From Zygnema cylindricum (taxonomy: Eukaryota; Streptophyta; Zygnematophyceae; Zygnematales; Zygnemataceae), in the NCBI GenBank assembly GCA_037447655.1, contig JBBHKE010001501.1, positions 259,115-323,114 on the forward strand: a stretch of 64,000 bases of DNA, written 5' to 3'. The notes below the pieces were generated by a model. The model worked only from the letters and a program-made list of their open reading frames with translations. It was not told where the DNA came from and searched no databases. This document shows positions 48,119 through 59,164 of this stretch, one piece after another. Numbering within the stretch: position 1 is the first letter of the stretch; every line of letters starts with the position of its first letter. The position numbers were made by a program, and so were the translations under genes.

Positions 48119-48309
48119 TTAAAAGCGAACATGTGCTCTCACTGCGGAGCTCACGTGAAGTCAGAAAGTGACTATGCGCAACATTTTTATATTCATGAGG
48201 TATCCGCAGTTATGTCACCGTAAACCTTGGTCGGCCGTGTGAAAAGTTGATTTTGTTATGATGGTTGAAGTTCGCAAGCGAGGCAAAACTTTAGCCGGTT
48301 GTAAGAATA

Positions 48310-48800
48310 TTTTGAAAATCTCTAACAATTTCCGTAGACTTAACTATTACGGTAGATTTAAATATTTCCGTAGAATTTGCTATTTTCGTACATAACTCTT
48401 TCCGTACTTAGCTACTTCCGTACTTAATTATTTCCGAACTTAGCTATTTCCGTACTTAGCTATTTCCGTACTTAGCTATTTCCGTACTTAGCTATTTTCG
48501 TACTTAGCTATTTCCGTACTTAGCTATTTCCGTACTTATCCTATTTCCGTACTTAGCTATTTCCATACTTAGCTATTTCCGTACTTAGCTATTTTCGTAC
48601 ATAGCTGTTTTTGTAATTAGCTATTTCCGTACTTATCCTATTTCCGTACTTAGCCATTTCCGTACTTAGCTATTTCCGTACTTAGCTGTTTCCGTACTTA
48701 GCTATTTCCGTACTTATCCTATTTCCGTACTTAGCCATTTCCGTACTTAGCTATTTCCGTACTTAGCTATTTCCGTACTTAGCTCTTTTCGTCGACTTCA
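48310..48800. repeat. 16-bp minisatellite, array 1
   Basis: About 28 copies of TTAGCTATTTCCGTAC with point variants (CTCTTT, CCATTT, TATCCTATTT). Each unit has one GTAC. Preceded by GAAAATCTCTAACAATTTCC and followed by CGTCGACTTCACCGTCC. Confidence 0.97.
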
Positions 48801-49206
48801 CCGTCCAGTCGAAACATGATACAAAGAAGCACAATGAACTATGAAACATGAACTATGAACTATGAAACAAAGCACGCGCGCGATAGTCGACTCCCTGGCA
48901 CCATACTTGACTTGCAGGGATTTTTTAGGGTTTCCAAGGTACACTGCCGTACGTTCCTATATATTTGAGTACGGCTGCCGTAGATATTCCGTACTATTAG
49001 GTGTTTTAGGGTACACTTTCATACAATTTCGTATATTTCTGATAAATTTCTTTAGTTTTTAAGATTTTTAAGGATTTTCTAAGATTACGCTTTTCGTACG
49101 TTTTTGTTTTTTGCCGCACAGTGAAATTTACACAAATTTTACAAAAAGTATGAAAAAGACGAATACTACGTAGTTTTCGTAAAAAAGTTAAAATCCGTAC
49201 GAATTG
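48801..49206. other. Spacer between minisatellite arrays
   Basis: Contains GCACGCGCGCGATAGTCGAC (48874), the unoccupied counterpart of the TIR-element insertion site at 50030. No gene seen. Confidence 0.6.
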
Positions 49207-49607
49207 TACATAGACGGTTCAGTCTGCTCTGTTCGTCTGTTCGTTTTCTTTTTTAAAAAGTTTGATTCTCGAATTTTACAATGTATTTTATTTTTTTTGT
49301 TTCGGTAGTATAGTTTTAGAACTATAAAGAATTACTTCAAATTTGTCTACGTTTACTGCTGCGCTGTCCGTAATAATTTTCAGTTAAATAGATACGGACA
49401 GATTTTTATACGTGGCATTCGACGCTATATATTGAAAATAATGTAAAACTATATATTATAAAGTTATATAGTATGCATACTATGTATTTTTTAAGTTATC
49501 GCCGATATGTAATTTGTTGGTCTACGACCGATATATCGGTAATCTGACCGTTCGGTAATCGATAGCTATCGATATCGGTGTAATCGCGATATGTTTTTTA
49601 CCGATAC
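49207..49607 (-). mobile_element. hAT-like element fragment (left end of the long form, inverted)
   Basis: The reverse complement reads GTGTTGTGTATCGGTAAAAA and continues into sequence shared with 45370-45760, including GTTCGTCTG...GTCTTAC and GTACTGAAACGAAAAAAATA-like words. The right half is missing. Confidence 0.8.
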
Positions 49608-49669
49608 ACAACACGAATAATTTTATACAAATCTTATTTTGTGTCCGTCAATACAAATACGACAGTTTT

Positions 49670-49990
49670 GGAATCTCTGAAAATTTCCGTAGACTTAATT
49701 ATTTCTTTAGACTTAACTATTTCCGCACTTAACTATTTCCGCACTTAACTATATCCGTACTTAACTATTTCCGCACTTAGGTATTTCCGTTTTTAACTCT
49801 TTCCGTACTTAGGTATTTCCGTACTTAGGTATTTGTACTTCACTCTTTCCGTACGTAGTTATTTCCGTACTTAGCTCTTTCCGTACATAACTATTTCCGC
49901 ACTTAACTATTTCCGTACTTAACTACTTCTGTACTTATCTCTTTCCGTACCTAGCCATTTCCGTACTTAACTCTTTCCGTCGACTTCACC
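49670..49990. repeat. 16-bp minisatellite, array 2 (paralogue of array 1)
   Basis: TTAACTATTTCCGTAC-type units, about 19 copies, more diverged. The same entry (CTCTGAAAATTTCCGTAGAC) and exit (CGTCGACTTCACCCGTTCAC) sequences as array 1 show a segmental duplication including the flanks. Confidence 0.95.
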
Positions 49991-50031
49991 CGTTCACTGT
50001 CCATCGATCGAATCGAAGCACGCGCGCGATA

Positions 50032-50231
50032 CACCGTCGATCGTATTTAGCGTGTTGAACACTAATTCGGCGCCCCTAAATTTTGACCCTTGAACCTTAA
50101 ATAGAATAAATGACGCTATTTAAGGACGTGGACCATGGTTTGCCACGTCACCTGGCACTGAATTAGAATTAATGACGCTAATTTTTTCTTTACTCTAATA
50201 ATTTCTACCACGCTAAATACGATCGACGGTG
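50032..50231. mobile_element. Small TA-target TIR element (200 bp)
   Basis: Ends CACCGTCGATCGTATTTAGC and its complement ATACGATCGACGGTG; about 25-bp inverted repeats. Inserted after GCGCGCGATA. The paralogous uninterrupted site is at 48878-48893. The TIR resembles the larger element at 9730 (CACCGCGAATCG). Confidence 0.8.
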
Positions 50232-50560
50232 TGTAGCTGACGGTATAGCTCATAGCTGGCACGAGCGGACGCAGAGAGACTGTCCGTACACGATTCCGTA
50301 CGATTCCTGGCGACGCCTAACGGAGGAGAGTCCTTCCACTGAAAGCGAGATCGCGTCAGCCTGCGTCTTCTCTCGCTCCCTCTCTCTCTCCCTCTCCCTC
50401 CCCCTCTCCCCCCCCCCCTGACGTGAAATGGCATCGGAATTTGAAGACCCCTGCAAAAAAAAAATCCGTACTAGATGAAAACGGACAAATCTAAACAAAT
50501 TGTGTACTTATCTTTGTCGTATTAGGACTCAAACGGACAAAACATAGCAAACTATGTACT
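50232..50560. other. Intergenic stretch with a CT/GA microsatellite
   Basis: CTCTCTCCCTCTCC tract at 50368-50420 ending in a C-run. No gene recognised. Confidence 0.6.
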
Positions 50561-51187
50561 TTTGGTGAACGATGTTGCCAATTTCTCGGAGATTGAGGAT
50601 TCGGATTCCGATGAGGAGCCGGAATAAATTGTTAACATCAAGAAGGGAAAATCAACTGTTGATTCACATTCGGAGAAATTGGACATTGACATTGATGTTG
50701 GGAGTAATGCAAGCCGAAATTCCAAAATGTCGACGGAAAGTCAAAATTCCTCAAGCTCAAAATCAAGTTTAGCAAATGTGGACGAGGAGGAGATGATTGT
50801 GGAACAAGTTCCAGTTCTTAGACGGAGTACTCGAGAGAAGAGAGGAAAGAAGCCAAATCGGCTTTCTTATGACAAAATTGGTGGAGAGAATTCCAATTCC
50901 CATTATTTCATCTCCGATGCGAAGGAGACGGAATTCCTTCTATAGCAAATAATGTGCGAGAATTTGGCCGGCAATCCTCAATCATACGCCAAGGCGAGAA
51001 GCTTGTGTGATTGGGAAACGAAGTGGAAGCCGGCATGGGAGAAGGTGTAGTGGAGTTTCAATATATATCTACACTTGAGGAAGCTGCCGATATGCTTACT
51101 AAGGCGGTGACGTTTGATGTACTTTTAAGAGGAAGACTTGAATTAGGGTTGCTATGATGGAAACGATTCTTCAATGAAGAAGGGGAA
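50561..51187 (+). pseudogene. Copia family D' deletion derivative
   Basis: The acidic linker with RRSTREKRGKKPNRLSYDK (50821) and NLAGNPQSYAKARSLCDWE (50960) is the integrase-to-RT region. It jumps directly to the pol C-terminus (FQYISTLEEAADMLTKAV, 51058-51110), deleting RT and most of RNase H. The element ends in AAGAAGGGGAA before an LTR. Confidence 0.75.
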
Positions 51188-51650
51188 TGTTACGATTCAT
51201 TAAAAGAATCGTGCGTGCGAAAAATCGATTCAATTTGGTACTGTACTTTATTAAAGATGTATCGCAAAAGTACTAGTACGTTCATTTTCGCGAAAGTACT
51301 GTATGTTTCGCTTCGCGACAAAATTGTAGTTTTGCGTAGATATTTCTGTACGTTTATTTGAGTACGATAGTACTCCTAGATTTTTGTAGCACTTTTGTTT
51401 TCACTTGTCGTTTTGCAATGTTTCAATCATTAGTGAAATTCAAAGTAATCTAGCTTAATCCGCGGACAGGTGGCAGATTTATGGAGGCTTTTTGGCGGCG
51501 CACGCTCACACGTGTCACGCCATGGCTGGTATTGTATTTAAGGGACACCATGGAATGGTGTTATGAATTAAATTAAGGAACACAAGAAGAAATAGAGACA
51601 AGGAGATAGAAGAGCGAAATTTGAAATTTCGAATTTTTGTTAATATGACA
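51188..51650 (+). mobile_element. 3' LTR of copia D'
   Basis: Starts TGTTACGATTC after the purine tract and ends near AATATGACA (463 bp; the end is estimated). Eight GTAC sites fall between 51238 and 51373. It lies about 60 bp beyond the stop codon of the cysteine protease gene. Confidence 0.65.
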
Positions 51651-52936
51651 AATTTCCGAAATGTCTCTTCAATGTTGATTTAATGTTTTATAATCTGAAT
51701 GCTTCTGCTCCTATAAGTGTTTGTTGGTGAGCTCATAGTTAATCATCGTTCTTTTCGCAGTATTGTTCTCTGCCTTAAATTGAGGCAAACAGTTGCATGT
51801 ATATGTTTTGTTGTTTGGAATACATAAGCCATTACCACATGGGTTCATGCTTCCAGGACGAATGCTAGCATTCTGTTGTTCTTGCGCAAAATTTTCAATG
51901 TTGCAAGGGTCGACAGCTAAAATGGTTAAAAAAAATAAAAAAAAAATTGAAGTATCGAGACTAACACCTTGACATCAACGCATTACCTACTTTTGCAAGT
52001 AGATCAATTTAATAGATGTGATTTTTATTCATTTTAGAAATGAACATATATCATTAGAGCAAGATGCACTTTTTTTTTCCGTTATCAAGTTTGGCAAAAT
52101 TTGGGGCAATAGTTACGACTTATATAAAACTCACTATTAGGCTTCATTATCGGTATGAGAGCTGGTTGGGTATTGATCCCGCAAATCCCAAAACCAGATG
52201 TTATTTTGATACGCATGTATCCATTATCCCCCGAACAAGTTCCCCATGTGTTTTGAATGAGCCAATAGGGTGTGTCCAGCGTCAAATCATAGCCAACGAC
52301 TACTACAACATGGTCCACACCATTTGAGAAGTATGTCCGTCATCAAAACGCCCTACACCCCTCAAAGTTAGGGTGTCACAACAAATACTCGTGTATCATG
52401 GGAAATTAGATACAAAGAATTCACACAACTCTCCCATGAAACAAGTTACAAAGAGTACTTGAGAATATCCAAACTATCTTAGGAAATAATTCGAAAATTG
52501 TGCAAAAAGTATGGAGCATCAATTTCAAGTTGGTTGCAGATAAATGACACGTGGATCGTCAAAAACATAGAAGTTCTCACCAACTCAGGGTTATAATTGT
52601 TGAAAGCTTCTGAACTGGCCTCAATAGCTACCACAGTTGGCTGTTGTTGAAGAGTGAACAAGATAACCATCCAGCCGTTCATTTAAACTCTATCATATGA
52701 GAAGATTTATAAATCGCGTAAACTCTGCCACATGAATTTTGTGTTGTGACAAGTTATGAAGAATCTATAAAAAGTAGTCACAGGATGCATCACTTGCATG
52801 TTATAGAAAATAAAGCAGAATGGGAACGTTATATGCAAAATACCATAAGAAATTAGAATGTTGTTACCAAGATTATAAAAGCGGAGATAAAACAGATTGA
52901 CGACATTTGGAAACGTTGCTAATGACTTGTGTGGTA

Positions 52937-53466
52937 TGTTAGGATTTGGTACTGAGAACTCTTTTAGCGACAAGTCATTTTCGTAGCTAAAGCAGCGATG
53001 ACCAGCGACAAAGTAGTTTCGTCACTCAATAATTGAAGTAATGTAGAAATTAAATGTTCATTTTGTTTCACGTATGTTTGAATAGTACTATAGAAGTGAC
53101 ATGGAAATTGTTTGGTAGTTTCAATTCACGTAAGTTCAAGTCGTACCGTGTGAATCAAGTTGGTTCGCGGTTGACTTTTCTAGTCATACCGTGTTGTTCA
53201 AGTCGGTTCAACTTGTCCGTCGTTCATTTCACCACGTTGAATCTTATACGTTTTTAGTCATGTACCTATATATATATATATATTGGTTGAGACATCGTGG
53301 TAGAATCATCTTTTTGGAGGCGTAGCTTATTAAGGAGGCGTAGAAAGGTCAGAAGTAAAAGAAATGAAGAAAAGGAGTTGTATTTGCATTTTGCTTAATA
53401 TATATTGAATGCTTTTGGAGCAACACCATTGTTGTGTGTATATTTTATTTGGTTTGTAATCTGACA
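52937..53466 (+). mobile_element. 5' LTR of copia D (530 bp)
   Basis: TGTTAGGATTTGG to AATCTGACA, the same length as the 3' LTR. Flanked on the left by TGGTA (52932-52936), which matches TGATA after the 3' LTR at four of five bases. Confidence 0.93.
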
Positions 53467-53468
53467 AT

Positions 53469-53480
53469 TGGTATCGGAGC
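53469..53480 (+). other. Copia D primer-binding site
   Basis: TGGTATCGGAGC, matching the 3' end of initiator tRNA-Met at 11 of 12 bases (norm TGGTATCAGAGC), 2 bp after the LTR. Confidence 0.88.
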
Positions 53481-53506
53481 AGGTTACTGGCAACACTTGC
53501 CGGTAT

Positions 53507-55114
53507 GGCGGAGAAAGGGAAATCCCCAGCGAAACGAAGTGGAGGAGTTAGTGGGGAGTTAGTGGAGGAGGAGTTACAGGGACACAATATGATGAGTATG
53601 ACGAATGGGGGGAGAAAAATGTGAAGATGGACGAGGGAAAATTTGAACGCTTTCAAGAGTTTCTCAAAACACAAGAAGATGATAGAGATGGAGGAGTAAG
53701 TGGAGACTCACACAACTCTAAGAAAATAAAAAAAAGAAGGGGAAATCTAAACTTTATGAGGAAGAGGAGGAGAGCAAAGATGATGATTTTAAAGTGTTTA
53801 ATAAAACCATCGTGTTCACGGGTTCCAACTACGCAATTTGGAAGAGATACATTCGAAGAGTATTCACACCGAAAAAACTTTAGGACATCGTTATCGGGGA
53901 AGAAACACGACCGGATCCTTCCGTGGATCCAGCCGGAGCACATAAGTGGGACAAGAAAGATATGGCGGCCTCCACCGCACTTATACAAAGTCGTGCTAGT
54001 TCTATGTATGAACATCTTCTAACTCATGATAGGGCTTTTGATTGTTGGACGGCTTTGCAAAATGCGTTTGACAAGGGGTTTGAGGCAAATGAAAATTATC
54101 TCTTTGAAGAATATATTGGGTTTACAATGAAGGAGAATGAGTCCATTGATGATGGAGTCAAAAGGTTTAATGTCATCATAAAATAACTTAACGCAATCAA
54201 TAACTTCCCCACAGAAAAAGAAAGGTTGTTTGTCGGTAGCAAATGAGGTCATCAAGAGTCGAGAGAAATCGACAATGGCATACGCTATAAATCACTTGAA
54301 GAGTACGGAGAAGGAGAAAGCAACACCAAAGGAGGAAAACAAGGGGTCATCTTATCAGAGTTATCAAAAGGAGGATGACGGAGGAGCTTACAGCTTTAGG
54401 GAATCTACGGGGAGAGGAGGTGGAGGAAGGTCACAGGGACCAGGGAGAGGCTCATATCAACGTGATATCTCTCTGATGACTTTTCACAATTGTTACGAGA
54501 TTGGGCATGGCTCTTTTGAATGCCCAGACAAATGTAAACAATGTAACATTTGTCATAAATGGGGACACATTGGTTGCGGTTGTTATCAAAACAAGGGAAA
54601 CAATCGCGGAGGGGGACAATTAAGAGGGGGAGGAAGTGGAGGAATTGGTTCATCAGGTAGAGGGGATTTTGTTGGGGATGGGCTAGTCGGACAGGATCAA
54701 GAATTCTTCGTTTCACTCATGGAGGAATCACAAGAAAAAGAGGATATCCTATTTCACACACGAGGCAAAGAGAGTAAAGGAAAATATAACAACTGGATCA
54801 TAGACTCAGGTGCTACCCATCACATGTGTTCAGACCCAAGAGTATTCAGTGATATTAGAAAAATCACTAAACCAAAATCCATCATAGCGGCTAACGGTTT
54901 GATGATGGTTATTGATACAGTGGGAAATGTACGATTTGATCAACTGACACAAGATAGGGAAAGGAAAACTAGAGTCAATAGAGTACGTTTTAATAATGTG
55001 ATTTATAATTCGAGGGGGTGCATCAATCTCCTAAGTGTGCCACAACTTCAGAGGAAAGGTGGAAGAGCCACATGCATGGAAGGGGGTAGAATCATTTTGA
55101 GTAGTAAAACATGA
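53507..55114 (+). pseudogene. Copia D gag and protease
   Basis: The early gag frame is broken near 53700-53920 (MRKRRRAK and similar are out of frame). Then KWDKKDMAASTALIQSRASS and FEEYIGFTMKENESIDDGVK, another shift near 54185, and a long frame 54230-55114. That frame has a Gly-rich linker, a first knuckle missing its second Cys (CYEIGHGSFEC), a normal knuckle CNICHKWGHIGCGC, and the protease site WIIDSGATHHMCSDPRVF (54795). The protease part looks intact. Confidence 0.88.
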
Positions 55115-56518
55115 CCATTTGTAGAAAGGGTGGAACCTAAAAATATGCAAAGTAGGTTGATTTGGAGAAAACCAGAAAATAGGATGGCACACGAAGAAGG
55201 GCACCTTCATTCTGGTTCAAGACCTTGAGTTCAAAGCGAATGCCCCTTTAGACCTAGTTCATGTAGATCTTTGTGGGTAAATAAATCTAGAAACCATTAG
55301 AAAAAGTAAATACATTATGGTGATAGTTGATGATTTCAGCAAGAAGACATTGGTGTACCTTTTAAAGGCAAAGTCAAAAGCATTTGAGACATTTAAAGAT
55401 TTTGTACTTATGGCTGAGAGGGAAAGTGGTGAAAGACCTTCATTTCAAGGCGAATGCCCCTTTAGACCAAGTTCATGTAGACCTTTGTGGTGACATACAT
55501 CTAAAAAACATTGGAAAAAATAAATACATTATGGTGATAGTTGATGATTTGAGCAAGAAGACATTGGTGTACCTTTTAATGGCAAAGTCAAAAGCATATA
55601 AGACATTTAAAGATTTTTTGGTTATGGTTGAGAGGGGAAGTGGGAGGCAAGTATAAGCAGTACGATTGGACCGTGGAGGAAGATTTCTTGCCTTCACTGC
55701 ATATTGTAAAGAAACGGGGATTAAGCAGTTGTTCACGGCTCCTTATTCCCCACAATCAAATGGAATAGCAGAGAGGAAAAATCACACATTGCAAGAGATG
55801 GTGAGGGCCATGCTCCATTCAACAAAACTCACTCATCTTCTTTAGGGAGTGGCAATCAGGTCGGCTAATCATGTTACAAACCGGAGAATCAACTCGGCTT
55901 TAGGTATTAAAACATCCAGAGAACTTTGGTGAAGATAAGTGCCTACGGTAAAACATTTAAGGATTTCGGGATGTGAGGCTATGGGGTATGTAGAGGAAAG
56001 AAACCAGGAGGGGAAGTTTGCAGCACGGTCATGGGAAGGATACTTTGTGGGGTATAAAAACTCGATGCAGAATCGGATTTATAACCCCGTTACTAGGAGG
56101 GTTCGAGAGTCTAAAATAGTGGAGTTCAATGAAAATTTGGAATGGATGGTGAAAAGAGCTAATGAGTCTAAACAGGCCCAAGATTACGAGGAGGATAATC
56201 ATTATGAAAAATTCATAGGAGAGGAGGAAGAAAAGGTCTAAATAGAGGTAGGGAAAAAGAAAAAAAATGAAATTTGTAGAGAAAACTTTGGAGAAAGTTC
56301 AAAAACCTAAGCCCACCAGCAACGAATCACAAAGCGACAAGGTCATTAGAGAATCATCTACTCACACAAACAACGTGACTCCAGAAGAGACACCTTTAGA
56401 GAGTGAGGGCGATGACAAGATTGAGAGCAGTGATTCGGATAAGGAATTTGCAGAGGACGTACTGAGAAGTAAGAGATCAACGAAAGGGAAGGCACCGGAA
56501 CGATTCTCATCAAGATAA
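55115..56518 (+). pseudogene. Copia D integrase and linker
   Basis: Core: DQVHVDLCGDIHLKNIGKNK, YIMVIVDDLSKKTLVYLL, TGIKQLFTAPYSPQSNGIAE, RKNHTLQEMVRAML, GYFVGYKNSMQNRIYNPVTR. A 214-bp tandem duplication (55221-55434 and 55435-55648) repeats the first catalytic-Asp region. The pre-integrase zinc-binding part is short or deleted. The acidic linker ends RSKRSTKGKAPERF (56518). Confidence 0.85.
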
Positions 56519-58195
56519 TCATATAAAAAGCAAACTAGCTACCAGAGGGCAATTTCCGAACTTAGAGAAGGAAAGGCGGAATCCTTCCTCTTATGAAAGG
56601 CAATTACAGAAAATCATCCTGCCAATCCTCAATCATATGAAGAGGCTAGAGACTCAAACGAATGGGAGGAGAAGTGGAAACCGACACTTATAAAGGAGTT
56701 TAATTATGTGAAAGCTAATGGGTGTTTTGAAGAAGTAGACTAACCAGTTCGTAAGAAGGAGATTGACTCGAAGTGGGTGTGTAAGACAAAGACAGGAGAC
56801 TCGGGAGAAATTCTTAAATATAAGGCACGGTTGGTATGTAAAAAATTTCAGTAGAAGGAGGGTATTAACTATTCAAAGACCTTTGCTCTTGTGGTTAAGT
56901 TCGATTCTTTGCGATCAATTAATGTAATGGCGGCGGCAAAAGGAATGCACATCCAACAGATGGATGTAGAGACAACTTTCTTAAATGGTGAATTAGAGGA
57001 GGAGGTGTACATGAAGATTCTAGAAGGAGTTCCTAGAAAAAATGGTAAATTATGGAGGTTGTGGTAGGCTTTGTATTGTTTAAAGGCAAGCGCCAAGAAC
57101 GTGGAACCATAAGCTTCAAATGATTTTGCTAATCTTGGGATTTAAGAGGCTTACTGCAGATTGTGGAGTGTATATTCGGGGAGAAGGTTCGAATATGATA
57201 ATTTTCAATGTATACGTAGATGATTTCATTTCTATATCTCTCAACTTGGATTTACTTGGAGAATTATAGATTGAATATCGAAAGTATTTTTGAAACACAG
57301 ACTTAGGAGATACACAATACATTGTGGGAATTCAGATTCAGAGGAGGAGGAATGGAGACATTAAGTTGAGCCAAGAACAATATGCAAAAGAGGTACTGGA
57401 AAGATTTGGGTTTTTAGATTGTAAGCCACTTGAAACTCCCCTTGATCCTCGTGATAAGCTTTCTAATTTTGTTGAAATTCCCAAGGTTGATATTCCGTAT
57501 TGAGAGGCCGTCGGAATCTTGATGTATTTGAGTGTCGGAACAAGGCCAGACATTAGTGTCGCAGTGAATGTAGTTAGTCTGTATTGTAGTAATCCTAAAA
57601 AGGTACATTGAGAGGTAGTGAAAAGAATTTTTTGATGTTTGGATGGAACCCTTAGTCTTTAAATTGTTTATAGAAATATGAGAGCTTGAGTTGTTTTGGC
57701 TATTGCGATGCCGATTATGGAGGGGACCATGATACAGGAAGGTCTACGTCAAGATATGTGTTTTTACTTGCTGGAGGAGCCACCTCCTAGAATTCCAGTT
57801 GCATTCCCATTTGCAACCTACTATCGCACTTTCATCTACGGAGGCGGAGTATATGGCCGCATGTCATGCTGCGAAGAATGTTGTGTGGATTAAAGAATTT
57901 CTATCAGAGGTTGGAGTTGAAAAAGAATGCATGCAAATATTAAGTGATAACATGTTCTCCATTGCACTTAGTAAAAATCCTATTTTACATAAGCGCACTA
58001 AACACATTAAAATTCAATGGCATTTTGTTCGAGATTTGGTTTGGGAAAAAGAAGTTGAATTTACGTGTGTACCCACAAAAGAACAAGCTTTTGATATGTT
58101 AACCAAAGCAGCATTAAAAGAAGTTTATGAGTTGGGAAAGAAATAAGTCGGCATGGAGTAAGAGGGGGCTTTGAGTATCTCAGTAACAGGGGGAA
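56519..58195 (+). pseudogene. Copia D reverse transcriptase and RNase H
   Basis: ANPQSYEEARDSNEWEEKWK, ADGCFEE-like segment, KEGINYSKTFALVV (56855), MDVETTFLNGELEEEVYMKI, YVDDFISIS active site (57213), GDTQYIVGIQIQRRRNGDIK; RNase H STEAEYMAACHAAKNVVWIK and KRTKHIKIQWHFVRDLVWEK. Ends ELGKK at 58146, then the CAGGGGGAA purine tract. Several stops. Confidence 0.88.
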
Positions 58196-58725
58196 TGTTA
58201 GGATTTGGTACTGAGAACTCCTTTAGCAACGAGTCATTTTTGTAGCTAAAGCAGCGATGACCAGCGACAAAGTAGTTTCGTCGCTGGATAATTGAAGTGA
58301 GGTAAAAATTAAATGTTCGTTTCGTTTCACGTATGCTTGAATAGTACTATAGAAGTGACGTGGAAAATGCTTGGTAGTTTTGGTTCACGTAAGTTCAAGT
58401 CGTACCATGTAATTCAAGTTGGTTCGCGGTTGACTTTTCTAGTCAAACCATGTTGTTTAAGTCGGTTCAACTTGTCCGTCGTTCATTTCACCACGTTGAA
58501 TCTTACGCGTTTTTAGTCATGTACCTATATATATATATGTATTGGTTGAGACTTCGTGGTAGAATCATCTTTTTGGAGGCGTAGCTTATTAAGGAGGCGT
58601 AGAAAGGTCAAAAGTAAAAGGAAGGAAGAAAAAGAGTTGTATTTGCATTGTGCTTAATATATATTGAATGCTTTTGGAGGAACACCATTGTTGTGCGTAT
58701 ATTTTATTTGGTATGTAATCTTTCA
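58196..58725 (+). mobile_element. 3' LTR of copia D (530 bp)
   Basis: TGTTAGGATTTGG to ATCTTTCA, followed by TGATA. Visible substitutions relative to the 5' LTR (for example TCTTTTAGCGACAAG versus TCCTTTAGCAACGAG) show that it is not a very recent insertion. Confidence 0.93.
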
Positions 58726-58984
58726 TGATATTTGTCTGATAGGTGAAGAAAACACGGAGAGAATGATACATACGAAAAATCATAAAAGACAAATTAAACA
58801 TAAAAATTGAAAAATCAAAGGGTAGAGCAAATGAAGATATGTGGAAGCATATTCAAGGACTCACTGGCATCAATTTGCAGCTATTTGAACCCTTGAATTT
58901 TTTAGTGAGAGTGAGACCATTGTTTGTTGCGTAATCAAAAGCATAATTTGGCCAACCTCCAGTTAGGCATTCTATACTAGAGCA

Positions 58985-59164
58985 AGTAAGAATTTGCGAG
59001 GGGAGAAAGTCAGGGAGAGGTTTGTAGAAACTAATGGATTTATTAGTATTTTCTAGGTCTAAATAGAAATATAGAAAGAAGCCGAGGCAGTCTACCTCTA
59101 ACTTCTCTCTCCAAATCTCAAACTTGTCGCAGTCACTGAGAAATTGGAGAGGAAGCTAGAGCCA
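58985..59164 (+). mobile_element. 3' internal tail of a second copia family A element
   Basis: The pol C-terminus (TNGFISIF..RSK, equivalent to KNEFYVFSRSGYK of family B) is followed by CTCTAACTTCTCTCTCC, GTCACTGA and the GGAGAGGAAGCTAGAGCC purine tract. This is an element's 3' end placed immediately before E's LTR. Confidence 0.7.

Larger units (their letters stand above)
51711..58976 (-). pseudogene. Papain-family cysteine protease with C-terminal EGF-like segment, split by copia D
   Basis: Exons seen on the minus strand: 58976-58865 (ECLTGGWPNYAFDYATNNGL, the GCxGGxPxxAF block); one starting about 52650 and ending 52581 (QQQPTVVAIEASSEAFNNYN); 52352-52135 (DHVVVVVGYD with catalytic His, YWLIQNTWGTCSGDNGYMRI with catalytic Asn, CGINTQPALIPIM); and last exon 51916-51711, ending TAG. 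The last exon adds DPCNIENF and NPCGNGLCIPNNKTYTCNC, an EGF-like pattern lacking the sixth Cys. Splice phases agree for the last two exons. The exon with the catalytic Cys would lie above 58976, where family A sequence begins (about 58985). Copia D sits between the first two exons. Exon 52352-52135 has two one-base losses in homopolymers before the His. Likely a secreted or vacuolar protease gene, now damaged. Confidence 0.75.

Noticed and set aside
48330-48790. CRISPR-like regular spacing
   Set aside because: The 16-bp units are contiguous with no unique spacers; this is a minisatellite in a eukaryotic genome.
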